DNA of 64,000 bases. Source: Aplidium turbinatum. Lineage: Eukaryota > Chordata > Ascidiacea > Aplousobranchia > Polyclinidae. The stretch spans positions 20,875,235 to 20,939,234 of the forward strand of contig OU964923.1 in NCBI GenBank assembly GCA_918807975.1, in the 5' to 3' direction. Below are positions 42,701-54,900 of this stretch, piece after piece (position 1 is the stretch's first letter; each line of letters begins with the position of its first letter). The translations under genes were made by a program, and so were the position numbers. Under the pieces are notes generated by a model. That model worked only from the letters and a program-made list of their open reading frames with translations, made no database searches and was not told the DNA's origin.

Positions 42701-43839
42701 TTCTTTTTTTTTTTCTAACAGCGTAAATGTACTTTTATACATCAATTAAGTTTTAATGTGAGTGGACATTTTGTATTGTTATGGTAAAATCGAATTTTGT
42801 ATAGACTATCTTTTAGTCGGCAGGCTATTTTATTTTTTTAGTCTTTCTGTAGTCGTAGTAATGTGATAACTCTACTGATGTATACCACTAGATAGAGTTT
42901 CCAATCCCGTACTTATAGATATCCCTGATTTATTCAAGTAGTTTTAGAATGTAGAGAAAAAAATTGTTATTTTTGTTTGCAGTTTTTTTCAAAAAAGTAA
43001 ATGTCCGTTTTGCCACGCCTTCCCCTACTTGTCTACGTTTTATACCACCCGAAATGAAAATCCCAGCTGATATCCGTCGCAACTCCTTGTTTCCCCTCAT
43101 TTGTGATGCAATCATAACAAGGTTTCCTACTCCGCATGATATGACCATCAATATAATGAATGCTTGCGTGGCTTGTATCCATGGGATCGCTAAAAAAATC
43201 GAGTTAGGGCTAGGCCAAGTACCCTATTATTCCACTTTAATGCAATATTTTAAAGCAAAGCCAATCTTGCGACAAAACTCGTCTTCCAAATGTTGTAACA
43301 AAAGTAGCTAGACATGTTGTAACCATTGTTGCCTTTTTATTAAGTTTAGTTTAGTTTTGTGTTTATTTTATAGGGTCAATAGTCCCTTGTCGACTCCGTT
43401 TAAGACAAATGTGAAGGTGAAAAATTTGTCGCAAACTCAAATTCGCAAGATGAAACTTTCCTGAGAAACCGGTTCGTTCTGAACTAACGAAATAGCCTAT
43501 TGCTGCCAAACGATTTCGCTGTGTCCTTTATGAAATTTGATTTGGCAGAGAGTGCCTTGCAAAGAAAATTTGATCTTTTTTCAGAAAGTTTGACTCACAA
43601 ATGAAAAAACACTAACTTTGGCACCATTGGTTATGCTTGCACCGTAACACGAGTTTTTTGTGCATTGTAAGTTTCGTATTTCCGTAAATATATGTACATG
43701 TAGGCTATGATTTTACGTCTCAAAATTCGTGGTAAGCCTACCTTGAAACCGAACACAATATCCTTCTTCAGTGCATTGCTGAGTCAATCCTACTCTTAAT
43801 TTAACACTTGAATTATGACTAACCCAGTGACCATTAGTG
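39500..43839 (-). CDS. Claudin/PMP22-family four-helix membrane protein, three exons found
   Basis: Exons 43742-43839, 43046-43189 and 39500-39714 join with matching phases (1+2 at both joins), each with GT-AG borders. The first has NGHWVSHNSSV followed by GLTQQCTEEGYC. This fits the first extracellular loop, W then G-L-x-x-x-C and a second Cys, with Thr in place of the usual Trp. The second codes IPWIQATQAFIILMVIS and a second membrane helix. The third codes helix 3 (IFGFIGVIIF), a short second loop, helix 4 (FGWTSSGCALLAAGSAW) and the tail ending ENGTET. Members act as junction or tetraspan membrane proteins. The exon with helix 1 was not found; the first exon could instead extend to an ATG at 43943. 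Subfamily is unresolved. Confidence 0.7.
40040..40256. repeat. Small hAT-end repeat
   Basis: CAGTGATTCTCAA and TTGGGAATCACT are inverted ends about 215 bp apart. A related lone end, CAGCGGTTCTCAACC, lies at 39927. No target duplication. Confidence 0.5.
41127..42927. mobile_element. hAT-like element nested in 40461-43025
   Basis: The ends CAGGGATATCTAT and ATAGATATCCCTG, with matching GGGATTGGAAACT further in, are flanked by the perfect 8-bp duplication ATTTATTC (41119-41126, 42928-42935). Confidence 0.9.
41516..42381. mobile_element. hAT-like element nested in 41127-42927
   Basis: The ends CAGTGATTCCCAAC and GTTGAGAATCACTC are flanked by GTTTAGCC and ATTTAGCC (one change). Near 42047 a short frame, MSKAPAAKKAKLTAE, looks like the start of a hAT transposase, with the rest deleted. 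Confidence 0.8.
43046..43189 (-). CDS. Claudin-like gene, middle exon
   Basis: The acceptor is TTTTTTTAG and the donor GTATAA. It codes IPWIQATQAF, helix 2 and a basic intracellular turn (RGNKELRR). Confidence 0.7.
43742..43839 (-). CDS. Claudin-like gene, first recognised exon
   Basis: The donor is GTAGGC. The acceptor proposed at 43840 (GATATCCAG) is tentative; the frame is open up to an ATG at 43943. It codes the first extracellular loop. Confidence 0.55.
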
Positions 43840-44297
43840 CTGGATATCCCATTCCCAAACCCAATCCACCCAAACACCGATGATACAGTACGAAAAATTA
43901 CTTCATTACGTAATTCAGGCGTGCATTGCATTCTTCCACCCATGCCTAGTACCTACTACCTAGTAGTCATACCCACAATAGTAATTTTTAATTGGAATTA
44001 TTAAAATAAAAAAATGCTTTTATAACGAAACAATGCTGCATTTTATGACACACAGGTAAAAATAAACGTAATTTAATGTAAAAGTACCGTAATTTAGGAG
44101 CAAAATGGTTGGAATGCCTGGTTACTCTGATAAAAAAAGAGCCCAAAATGTAGATACTAAGCTCGCTATAAATGTAGGCTGCTGAATATAAAATAAGTGC
44201 TATAAACATTTATTTGTTCGCTACGTTAAACGTTTGTTTGCTGAACATGAGCTTAGTATCTACTGTACATTTTGGGTTCTTTATTTTTTGATTACCG
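43840..44297. other. No feature recognised beyond a possible 5' extension of the claudin-like exon
   Basis: The frame 43840-43943 is open but is not convincingly a membrane helix. A frame at 43988-44209 (minus) has hydrophobic runs but no family signature. Confidence 0.35.
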
Positions 44298-44532
44298 TAG
44301 GGGAACGTTCAAATATTACGTAACTCCTTCGAGGGGGAGGGGGGTTTATGCAAAGCGTTACGTTAGCGTCACATCGGGGGGGAGGGGGTTCAAGCAAAAC
44401 GTTACGAAACGCTTTCGAGTACGGAATGGTAGTTTTTTGTGTTGAATTTGTAGTGAAAAAGCGTTACATGGGGGGGGGGGTTAAAAATTCGGAAAAAAAG
44501 CGTTAGGCTACATAATATTTGAACGTTCCCTA
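44298..44532. mobile_element. MITE with GGGAACGTTCAAATATTA ends
   Basis: The inverted ends GGGAACGTTCAAATATTAC and ATAATATTTGAACGTTCCC enclose G-runs on one side and mirrored runs inside. No unambiguous duplication. Confidence 0.7.
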
Positions 44533-45139
44533 GGTTCTTATTAACGTTGTGATGATATACGCCCTTCGTTTTTAAAGACCACAATTCTACATCAGGCTTT
44601 GAAAGCCTACGTGGTTGGTAGCAAAGGTGTACCGCACAGGAGCCGGAGGTTTGAAGTAAGGTACCCTTCCTTAATAAGGCCTGCCTTTTTAATTTTGTCG
44701 CAAATTGATCATGAAATGAAATAAGCGGGTACCAATGTGTGTTTTATTGTGTTTTAGCATCATTAAAGCACTTCTTTAGAATGATTTTAATAACATATTG
44801 ACCACAGTTTTAAAATTATAGTTGATTTGCTAGTTATTTCTGAGTGGGCCTTAAAAGGGCACCATTGCCTTAATATGGCCAGCCTTCTAAACTCAATTTT
44901 TTGAGCCATAAATTGCGGGAAAGAAAACAATACACAACATCAAAACAGTGAAAAATCCCAAAAACAATTTAGTTACCATAGTTTATTACAAAAAGAAATG
45001 CTAGACTTCACGTAGTGAGGTTATGTAAGTTCTTTTCCAATCAATCGTAAGCTCGTGCAAACAAGTTTTTTTTTTCAATCACAAGTTCAAATAAATTTCT
45101 CCAAAGAAATTCTTTTTCAACAATAAAACATTTACATAC

Positions 45140-45310
45140 CGTATCACAATCAGGGCATATAAATTCATCATCATCTTTTGTTAAACCAACACAGTCTTCA
45201 TGGTTGCCTACCATATTTTACAACTTTCACGTTGCCTCATGTCGGAGACTGTACTTTCTAAACATACCGAGCAACACCAATCTCCTACACTTGGACGTCT
45301 TTGCATATTT
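45140..45310 (-). pseudogene. PHD-finger-like remnant
   Basis: On the minus strand it reads GDWCCSVCLES, then RESCKIW; after a frame change VGNHEDCVGLTKDDD leads into EFICPDCDT, followed by a GTATGT donor. Cys and His spacing fits a PHD finger (C-x-x-C ... H ... C ... C-x-x-C). Such fingers end many pogo-like and other transposase proteins. Confidence 0.55.
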
Positions 45311-45484
45311 AGTGTTTTCCCCTTTCGTTTTGCTTTTTCTCTCCCTTTTCCATACGTGCCAAACAGAGACTTCGATACAGTTGTTGCTCGATAATTAATG
45401 CTCCTTTTTCTTTGCCCCCGCTCTTGTTTAGGGTATTTGCTGAAGGTGTAGCCACTAGCCATCATACTATGACATGGTGTTGAT

Positions 45485-45770
45485 ATGGGGGCTGTGTTGA
45501 AATCCTATGACTTGTTGATGGTTGAGGAGAGATCCCATGACTTGTTTATATTTGTGGAGACATCTCATGACTTGTACGGTTGTTGAGACATCTTTATAAC
45601 TTGTTGATATTTGTGGAGACATCTCATGACTTGTTAACGATTGTGGAGACATTCCATAACTTGTTGATATTTGTGGAGACAATCATGACTTGTTGACGGT
45701 TGTTGAGACATCCCACAACTTGTTGGTGGCTGTGAAAACATGTCATGACTCGGTGATGGCAGCTGAGATT
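45485..45770 (-). repeat. Minisatellite, about 30-33 bp units, open on the minus strand
   Basis: Units vary around GTGGAGACATCTCATGACTTG. Read on the minus strand they give variants of MSPQISTSY. It lies between the PHD-like remnant and the rest of the element frame. Confidence 0.75.
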
Positions 45771-46447
45771 GGTCACCGACTGTATGGTCAATGTTGGTGA
45801 CATCACTTGGAACAAAGACATGGTCAGCAGTAGCCTTGTTATCAAATGAAAAAATTCCAAATCTTAATAAAAGCGAAACCCAATTTTCGCTAAACAGGTA
45901 AGTTATTTTGTGCCCTAACCACATGGTGGTGATGTTTTGATCTGAGGTTGTGCTTGTTAGCTGCCAGTAAGGGAGTATCAAATGCACTGTCTTTCTTCTA
46001 ACAGCCCTTACAAGCCCACAATTGAATGCCAAGGGTACCTGCCCTGATAAGGCCCATGGGTGATTTTGATGGGCCTTGTTAGGGCAACTCTTCACAATCA
46101 GTTTAACGTAAACTATCTAAATACACTATCCAAGAAAGGTCAATATGTCAATACACGTTGAAACTTTAGACCCTTTAGCATATCCTGAAACTCTAACAAA
46201 GGTAGAAAACAAACACCACTTACGAAACCACGCCGATAGATTAAGTAATGAACAAAATTTTACTCCTGCAAGATAGCTTTCAGAAATTTACAACTAACTC
46301 TGCTGGCATGTGGTTTCTTCTAGGAAACCAAATTACTTTTCTGTTGATTCACATGATTATCGCAGTCAATTAGATTACCACAGCTGTTCCTTGCTTGCTT
46401 TGGTTTTCCAGATATGAAAGGGTGGGCCTTATTTGGGAAGAGTACCT

Positions 46448-46936
46448 TATTTTGGAGCCGGAGTGGAGTATGAAATTCTTGTGAAATAGAAAAGCCGGAG
46501 TCCGATTTTTTGCCAGTTGATACTTTTAGTCTATGAAATATTTACTTTGTAAAATACTAGGCGGTGTTATTTTTGTGTAGCCTACTTCTACAGTTTTCTT
46601 TTCGAAGAAGTAATTTTTTCACTTAAAAATATGGTTTTCGTTAACCTGACTTCATACACTTCTGGTTGGTAATTCAAGCATGGATTGGATACAAAGATGG
46701 CTGGTGAGGCCAATGAAGTCTTTGTGGCAGTTCGGACAGAAGACTGGCTGGCTGCGATTCTTATAATCTATATAGGCTACAATACAGTAGAACCTCTCAT
46801 TTTATGTATTGCAGATTTAATTCCTGATGAGGACACACGTACGTGTCGAAAACGTTTGAGTTTATTATGTTATATTTTGTGTGAAATAAAGTATGCTAAA
46901 CCCGCTAAAGTTACTATGTTTTATTTCTCTATAATA
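46448..46936. other. No gene recognised
   Basis: A frame at 46685-46942 (plus) shows no known motif. ACAGTAGAACCTCTC near 46785 resembles one end of the adjacent TA-flanked MITE. Confidence 0.35.
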
Positions 46937-47493
46937 CAGTAGAACTCGGTTAATCCGGATCTTCGCCTAATCCGGATAAAAACTGGAAGTACAAATGATT
47001 TGTAATCTTTTTCTTGAGAAACAGCTTTGGATTATCCGGATTATTTAATCCGGATCTTTGCCTATTCAGGACAAAAGTTGCGCTTTCTCTATCGCTTTAT
47101 CCGGATTTGTCCGATTTTTTGTAAGTTTTCCATAGAAACTCGTCTTCGGTAACTGTTTTCAAAAGTTTTGAGTGACTACAGATTATTCCGACACGCATGT
47201 CTGAAGATATAACTTTTGCCAGTGTGTTCTTGCGTTAGACGCAGAGTCTACAAATACATTCATTTTACATGCATTTCAAAAGAACTCTATCACTGGGTCG
47301 CAAATGTGGTGATCGCGCGTCTCGGAATTGGCAGATGACCACACTAATGAGTTCAATTTCGGTGATTTTTACCGATACCCTTCTATCTAGGTACCGTCAG
47401 GCTTGATGGAACCGTCATCGGTTAATCCAGACCTTCGCCTAATCCGGATGGAATCGCCGGTCAAATCGAATCCGGATTAACCGAGTTCTACTG
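46937..47493. mobile_element. Pogo/Tigger-like MITE with TA duplication
   Basis: The ends CAGTAGAACTCGGTTAATCC and GGATTAACCGAGTTCTACTG are a perfect 20-bp inverted pair flanked by TA (46935-46936, 47494-47495). Inner repeats CTTCGCCTAATCCGGAT occur near both ends. 557 bp, no coding content. Confidence 0.9.
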
Positions 47494-47559
47494 TATATAC
47501 ATATTTCAAACAGCAAATCAAATATAGTGGAGATGATGTAGACCAGTGGGTTGATGCAT

Positions 47560-47750
47560 GGACTTCTAAATCGTAGAATCTGGACTGGAAACGCAGTGAC
47601 CAACAGTAGGCCAAACAGTTGGTACAACAGTTGGCCAACAGCCAAGTAACTAACCTTGTTGGCCCACTGTTGGCCAACTGTTGTACCAACTGTTTGGCCT
47701 ACTGTTGGTCACTGCGTTTCCAGTCCAGATTCTACTATTTAGAAGTCCAT
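47560..47750. mobile_element. Near-perfect palindrome flanked by an 11-bp direct repeat
   Basis: Arms of about 86 bp (starting GGACTTCTAAAT, including CTGGACTGGAAACGCAGTG) differ at only one or two sites and enclose a loop of about 27 bp. GGTTGATGCAT occurs just at each side (47549-47559, 47751-47761). A 9-11 bp duplication suggests a Mutator-like foldback. Open frames here are a by-product of the symmetry. Confidence 0.8.
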
Positions 47751-47761
47751 GGTTGATGCAT

Positions 47762-48749
47762 CTGGGAAGCAAAAAGAAAAGCGGAAGAATGTGACGTGTG
47801 GAAAAATGACTACCAACCATTGGCTCAAAGCTATATTATCAGAGACGGCATATGATGATGAAACCAATATATCAAGGTCAACATTGAGGAGTTCATTGCG
47901 TTTCGCCTCCGATGAATCGATCATTTTGTTTATGTCCAATGAGACATTAGGCGATATAGTTAAATGTAAATGCAATTGTAACACATAATAGGCAACGAAA
48001 GAGTACACACCTATAGCCCACGTAGTCAGCTACAGGGTATGTAATATTTTAATCAGTTCTCGCAATGTGCACATCACTTGTTTTGAACTTTCACTTTAGT
48101 TTGTTTTTCAAATCTCATTTGCAACGTATTGAAACGATATAAAGACGACAAACTTAGCTAACTGGGTTCTGGGTAATGATTGAAACGAAAGTTCAAGATT
48201 TGAAAAGTGGGGCAGATCTAATTGAAGACATGTTGACTCCAAGTGTTAGGTCACGAATTTTTTTGACGCAAGCATGTCACATACTGCGCATATTTTGAAG
48301 TTAAACTAGGTGATCAGGACAAGGCATTTAGTAGATTTGTAAATTCATAAACAGACGCACTGCACGTTGTCAAATTTAATTCATGGAAAAATAACAAGAA
48401 AAAAATTAGCAAAAAGAAGAATAAAACCGAACATTTTATAAAAAAAATGACAATCTGCTTTAATTCACCTGCATTTGTTTGAAATTTTTCGTTTTTTCTT
48501 TAGATAAAAAAAAATACATATAACTTTGTCTTATTGAACACGCTATTTGGCTGGCATGTTCTTGCAACATTGTATCAATCGTTGTTGTAGAATTGTGCCG
48601 AGTAGAAAGGCAGAAGTGCGACAGACTGACGATGGCCGGTAACAATTAAAACTGTGCGTAACTGACTGGCTGCATACAACTTCCACATGACACGGCTACG
48701 GGAATGAGCTTTTCATTGCGTCATGAAGCATCAGGATTTCTCAGAACGT
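47762..48749. other. No gene recognised; 3' flank of AAAS
   Basis: Frames at 47739-48008 have no recognisable content. Confidence 0.35.
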
Positions 48750-48914
48750 TCATGAGACCGACGTCCACATGGATTGGCTTGTATCTTGAAGCACTGAAAG
48801 GTTAGACTGGTGGAAGCTTTTCACCGGCGACAGCTGCTGCCAGGTTGTGTTAAGGTTTCTTTGAGAGGCTTTGAAATAAAGAGGAATGTACCGAACAACG
48901 CCATTGGAGTAACA
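48750..48914 (-). CDS. AAAS: AAAS last exon
   Basis: The acceptor TTTTTTTCAG precedes CYSNGVVRYIPLYFKAS, matching GWSTGRIAHIPLYF in human. Stop TGA at 48750. The tail is shorter than the Pro-rich human tail. Confidence 0.85.
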   Translation of the reverse strand, partial: CYSNGVVRYIPLYFKASQRNLNTTWQQLSPVKSFHQSNLSVLQDTSQSMWTSVS

Positions 48915-51900
48915 CTGAAAAAAATGAGAACTTAAGCAGAGAGTTCACTTTATTTTACACAAACATATAAAACTAAGCAACACAGATGAATACATTATTA
49001 CGTTTTTCTTTTGTTATCTAGACAGACAAAAAATAATTAATGCAAAGAGATAATCGGACGTATTCGGCGTAGCATTGTGCCTTCGTAACAAATAATAATT
49101 CAAATACGTAAGAAAAAATGATGGATAGAAATTAAATTTTACTTAATCAAATATACAGCAAGTACCACTGAACTTTATAACACAACCCAACATCAGACAC
49201 AAGGATAACAAATGGAAGTTGCATAACTCGACGAGAAACAGACCACCGACAAGCAGAAAGTGGCAAAAAATGATAGGAAAATGTATAGCAAAAGTGCTAG
49301 GCCAGACACGCCTAAAGTACCAGCCACAAGCATACAATTGCCTCTTTATAGAGACATTATTACGTTTGATACACGGGCACCATAGATTTTGGTTTGCAAC
49401 TGAGACCTGCACTTGGATATGATTTCAAATTGAGCGTTCGAAACGTTATTATGGGGCGCTGCACAGTGCACGCATGAGACAAACATTGTGATCTTTAATT
49501 ACACTTTTGTTTGTAAGATGATTCAAGTGAAGATGCTAGAATAAATGTAAGCTTGAGAATTATAAGTCAGTCATGAAAAAGGCTGGGACTGCCATCATCA
49601 ACTTTGATGACCAAGTTAAGGAGATTTCCACCTTTTCAAGATATCCAGTTGTGCATATCCTTAGGCTACATATAAAGCAATGAACACTTGCAGCATTTTG
49701 CATGCATGTGAAGACAACTTTGATCAAGTCTGTGTTATTGGTTTGAAATCCACAAAACAAAATCCATTTTACATGGAAGTGTGTAACCATTTAGAATGTG
49801 CAGGTATTTTCTAAGCAAGTGGAGAGGTTGGGACGTTAAAAAGTAAAACACTCACCACTGTTAAAAGCGCTCCTTTATCAAAACCTGGCTTGAAAGCGAT
49901 GAAAGTTGGGAACGAATTCTCTTCCTCGTTAACAAAACCACTGCAATGAAAGACTTCGAGTAAACTTTCTTGCTGCGAAACTGCTTGAAAAATATCAGGA
50001 AGCCGTTTTACATTAACCGCCGATGTAAGATACAGTGAAAGTACTTCCACAGAACTAACCTCTCTAATACGGAGATGACAGGATCAAAACTGATGGCATA
50101 AAGCGCAATCGTTTTGTGTCTCGGATCATCTTTGCTGAACAAGATAGCAAGTCTTTCTCCCGTGCCATCCATTATAATGGAATGGATGACATTCTTTTTG
50201 AAACTTGAAACGGAAAAGCAATATGTAACGGAGTGGAATTAATAAACACTAAGCGACTGCTGCATTTCACTCACGGAACAGGAAGTAAACATCAAGTTTT
50301 CATACTGCCAGGTCAAGAAATCTATGTCGTGCTATGGATCTTAACAAAGCCGACGATGCACTGTGGACGAAGTCATCAAAATACTTCGTGAACTCTCACA
50401 GTGCACGCATTCCCTTGCACTTTTCAATCAAGTCTGCACAAAGTAGTGTACTCTGAAAGGTTAAACCTTAAAAGCAGACGGTTGTTATCGTCGAGTTACG
50501 TGTTACTTTGTGTATGCAACACCAGTAGTGAAAGCTTGAAATAAAGTATCGACAGAAAGATAGAATCGACTTGATGCCGAATGTTTTGGTTGAAGCTTAA
50601 CTTACAAACCGGTCGAAAGTGGTTTTATGACACAAGACCTCCGTCGTTTGAACGTAACAGATCATTTATTCGTTGAAGTTCACAAATGAGAATGGCATAC
50701 TAGAGCATGGGAAAGTGAAGAAAGCACCCAGAAACGATCTCTATAAACGTACGTGTTGTCTTGCTGTTCTTGCGTGGCTTCACCACCGACCGTTTCGGGA
50801 ACATGCGTCAAATCGACGACAACTGATGCATGCTTCGATCCGTTCACCACAGGGAGATCGGAGGATCGGGAATCAGGAAAGCTGATGGAATAGATGCGAG
50901 GATCTTTGTGTAAGGAGAAAAGAAGAACGGTTCCTTGGGGATTCCAACAGGAAGACTGAAATACAGAAAATATTTGCATCAACAACAATAAAAACATGAT
51001 TTTAAAAATTAATTTGTCAGTTTTACAAAAAAGGCGTGAAAGTTAAAATTTCCTAAACTTGCTGACATAACATTTGCTTAGCGCTTGGAGTTAATAAAAA
51101 AATCACCAATATACGTCAGCTAAATCAAAAGGTTGATGACAAATGCAAACCGGAGTATAGAGTCGCAGTTCAAATTTGTTTGATTCAAGGACTATTCGTC
51201 ACATGTAGAAACCTGCTAATTAATCAATACCTGAACTCTGCCAGCCAACTTTGACCAACGTTCATTCGTCCAAGTGGCGGCTTCAAAAACTCGAAATGAT
51301 GAGGTTGGAGTGGTGGCCATTAACCTGCAACCATCAGACGAGAAGGTAAGTCGGGTTATCCCACCAGAGGTGCCCATGTGCTGAATAACTTGGTGCTGCT
51401 TCATAGACACGTCCCAAACCTGCAACGTGCCAAAGAATTGGTGTTTGTCTACGCAACTGTCAAAAAACTCAAAAAAGGGAACTGAATTATGAAAAGTGTT
51501 GCTTATAAATTATACACTGACAAAGCAATATAATCACGTGATGTTATTAATACCTGACAATTTTTCATATTTACTGCAAAAGTCCTATTTTTAGACATCT
51601 CGACAAAACATTAATTAAATCGAGATGGGTAACCACCAGTAACGTTTCATGAAGCAGCCGGCTTTTTCAGTTGCGTATAAACTGAACAAAAATGATTATG
51701 ATGTTCAAGGCACCACTTTTGCAGAAATTTTGTTCAGCTTGAAATATTGAAGTTTAACTACATTTACAGTACATTGAACTACATGTTTTCACAGCGGATT
51801 CAATATATTGTAAAACAATTTTGGTCGTTGCGTTTTCGTTGGCTACGTAATGCATCAGTTTTCCAAGAAAAATCAAACAAAGACATACCACAAAGGCTGA

Positions 51901-54900
51901 ATTCAAGGCGGATACGGCAAAAAGATGATCCTGGCCTTGCGGGCTCCATGCGATTGAGGTCATGGGACTGTGTCCGCTGTAGGAGAGGATCTGAACAGCA
52001 CTGGCTGAAGGACGAGCCAGCAACGACGAGGGATCGATGTTCCAAATCAAAATACCAGTCTGTGTACCAACGGCAAGTGTCGATGCTGAACATGGCTTCC
52101 ACGCAACAACTGAGACGTTCCGTTGGTATTTGTGCTTTAGCATCGGCACCAAGTCACTTTAATCAAAACAAGTAGAAAGTGAATTAACTATTGAACATTC
52201 CGTCACTGACGCAGTCATGGATTGCATTGTTTCAAAAGGTTTCAGCTGATTGATGATAAAAAATTACGTATCACAATAAGAAAGCAGTTCATGGTGAATT
52301 ACATTCGTGGTGATTTATCTTTTATAATGACATTAACAACATACTGTACAATGTACAATTGTACATACGGTCAAGAAAGATTGCAATAGCAGACCAGCTT
52401 ATAAACTTCACTGTTTACTGCAAGCACTCGTACAACTTTTCAAAGTTAATACCAGATACAAAGATTAAGCTTCTGATACGAGAATGGGAATAAACAAAAA
52501 TTACATTAATCTTTTGTTACAAACAAATGAATACCTATATAAACAAAAACAGTACGGTACTTACTTATCACTGTAGTAGATTCTGACTGTGTCATCTCGC
52601 AACGCAAGTGCAAATTTATTAGCACATGAATGCCATGCTAAATAACGAATTGGACTTTCAAGCCTGTGGAAAACATATGTTTAGAATGTTGTTCATACAT
52701 ACATATAATCTGTATGTCACTACTACTGTATTGTGCAGCACTGTGGTCACAGGCCAAGTGTAAAAAAAACAAACAGAAATATTAAAAAGACTTTGACATC
52801 TCAACTTGAAGGAAACTATATGTGGATTACCGGTAGTCGGTAGTCAACTATTAACAATTCCCACAGTGAACAAAAACTGCTCGCTCTAGACTGGGAAAGA
52901 GAAGCAGAAAGATAAAACCAAGCCGTTTTCTCCCGGTGGCTACATTCAAAAACACTGACTTTTGCACATGTTTTCAATAACAAATATGACATTTGCGTTT
53001 ATAACATGCCCAGTTGACTCTTTCAGCTACTGTTGACCCATTGGGTTTTTTTTTTCGGTCATTGACCGATTTTTTAGCGAAATATCGGAAAAAAAATATA
53101 GTCAATTCGGTCAAAATGTCGGAAAAAATATAATTATAGTCAATTAGGTCAAAATGTCCGAAAAAATATATAGTCAATTCGGTCAAAATCTCCAAAAAAA
53201 TATATAGTCAATGCGGTCAAAATCTCCAAAAAAATATATGTTGTATCAGCTACTTGAAAGCAAATATTTTCATGAGAAAAAATGACCGAAATAAATAAAA
53301 AGTGACCGAATGTATTCACGTCATTTCGGACAAATGACCGAAGTCTCAGCGAAAAAAAACAGTTGACCCATGACCCTTTGACACATATTTATAAATATGC
53401 TACTAAAGTATTACATTGAAAAAAAAACGTAACACAGATTTTTAAAAATGCAACATATAATGAATCTAGTAACAACAAAAATGTGTGTTTTTCTATGAAA
53501 GTGTATTCAACACAGATATGCGTTGCTCTCATCGGTATAAAAGATGAAATGCTTTAAGACAGCAGCCTGGAGGATAGAAGCACAACCAGGTACATTCGGA
53601 ATGGCCCGTTTCGGTGAGTCCGATCCCTATTTGGTGATTTTTTTTAATTTTTTTTTTTTTTAAATTATTGGGTACCGTAGCCTAATTATCATTGCCGTTT
53701 TAGGGTTAGGGGTTAGGAACTCACCGAATCGGACTCACCGAATAGTAGCAGACCCAGGTACATTATTAGCCTGAATTCATTTAATACTGAGCAGTTGCCT
53801 AACAAGACTCAATGCCATTTTTAAAAGGTATTTGACTTGACCCGACTAAATATTAAACCTCTATTTAATGACTCAGAGATGAGGGCACAATCCAATAAGC
53901 TAGTGAATGTCTCAAGTAGTGTCAAAAGATAAACATACCAGTCATTGTTCTCCGCAAATGTACTGATGAGCTCCTCGTTAGTTAACTAAAAAAGACAGTA
54001 TATATTTATTAAAAACGTAATAAAATCATTAAGACAAGGGGCAAATAATAAAAAAAATCATAGGTTTACAGACGTAAAAAAATAACAATATCCTACAGTC
54101 AGGGTTGTTGGTATTTTACCCGACCCAAAAAAATCGGGGTGGTTTTTATTTTAAAAAACCCAAAAAAAAACAATAAAAAAACCCAGAGCATCATATTTGT
54201 CCAGTTTTTATTAGAAAATTAAAAAAATGAACAAAAACACTACAAGGCACTTAAAACAAATTTTAAATTAGGACTTAAGGATGTGATTGTGAAGTAAATT
54301 TCCAAGAATAAACTGAAAACGCAGTGGATATTGTACAGTACACAAAAATCAAGTAATGCCACTTTGTGTATACTACACTAAAACTCATTTATGCAAGAAG
54401 GCCTTATAGTTAAACTTGTGAAAGTACTACTCTACTGTAGTCTGTATATATATATATGATGTAAAATGCAATTTAGGAAACTAGGCTACCGTATTTTTAA
54501 AAAGTAGGCTATTTACCAATTACAGATTCTGGATTCTAACGCATGGCTGTTCTAACGCCACACAATCGCTCATCCATTACTATATAACATATATAAATGA
54601 TAAAAAATATTTAAACATGGCATAAATGCTCCTTGCCTTCAAATCTGAAACATGGCAATAATGCTCCTTGCCTTCAAATCTAAAGCAAATGATGCAACAA
54701 TGTGATTTCTAGTAAGGTAGCATCAACTTGGTATAGAAATCAATCAGTGGATGATTGATGCAACATCCAACTTGATCTTGAAATTAATGGATGATGCAAC
54801 ATTCAAGCAACAACAGCCCCAGTGCATTATTTTATTGAGTTATGCCAGCATGTACTGTGAATGAGAGGCACTTCATTGCTAAAAAGTAGTATTTGAGGTG

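Larger units (their letters stand above)
40461..43025. mobile_element. TA-flanked pogo-like element in the claudin-like intron
   Basis: The ends GGGAAAGGCGGGAAAACGGAC and its right counterpart GTCCGTTTTGCCACGCC are inverted and flanked by TA (40459-40460, 43026-43027). An internal copy of GGGGCAAAACGGACAT lies at about 40670. The right end is 20 bp from the exon border at 43046. It contains a hAT, which contains another hAT. No transposase recognised. Confidence 0.7.
44659..46447 (-). mobile_element. TA-flanked DNA transposon with PHD-like remnant and minisatellite
   Basis: The ends AGGTACCCTTCCTTAATAAG and CTTATTTGGGAAGAGTACCT are inverted and flanked by TA (44657-44658, 46448-46449), as in pogo/Tigger elements. 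Remaining coding content on the minus strand is a Cys-rich PHD-like exon (45140-45310) and a Ser-rich frame (45467-46095). No DDE core is visible. Confidence 0.7.

Noticed and set aside
47439-47689. Two overlapping minus-strand frames in the palindrome
   Set aside because: They are produced by the symmetry of the foldback and carry no family motif.
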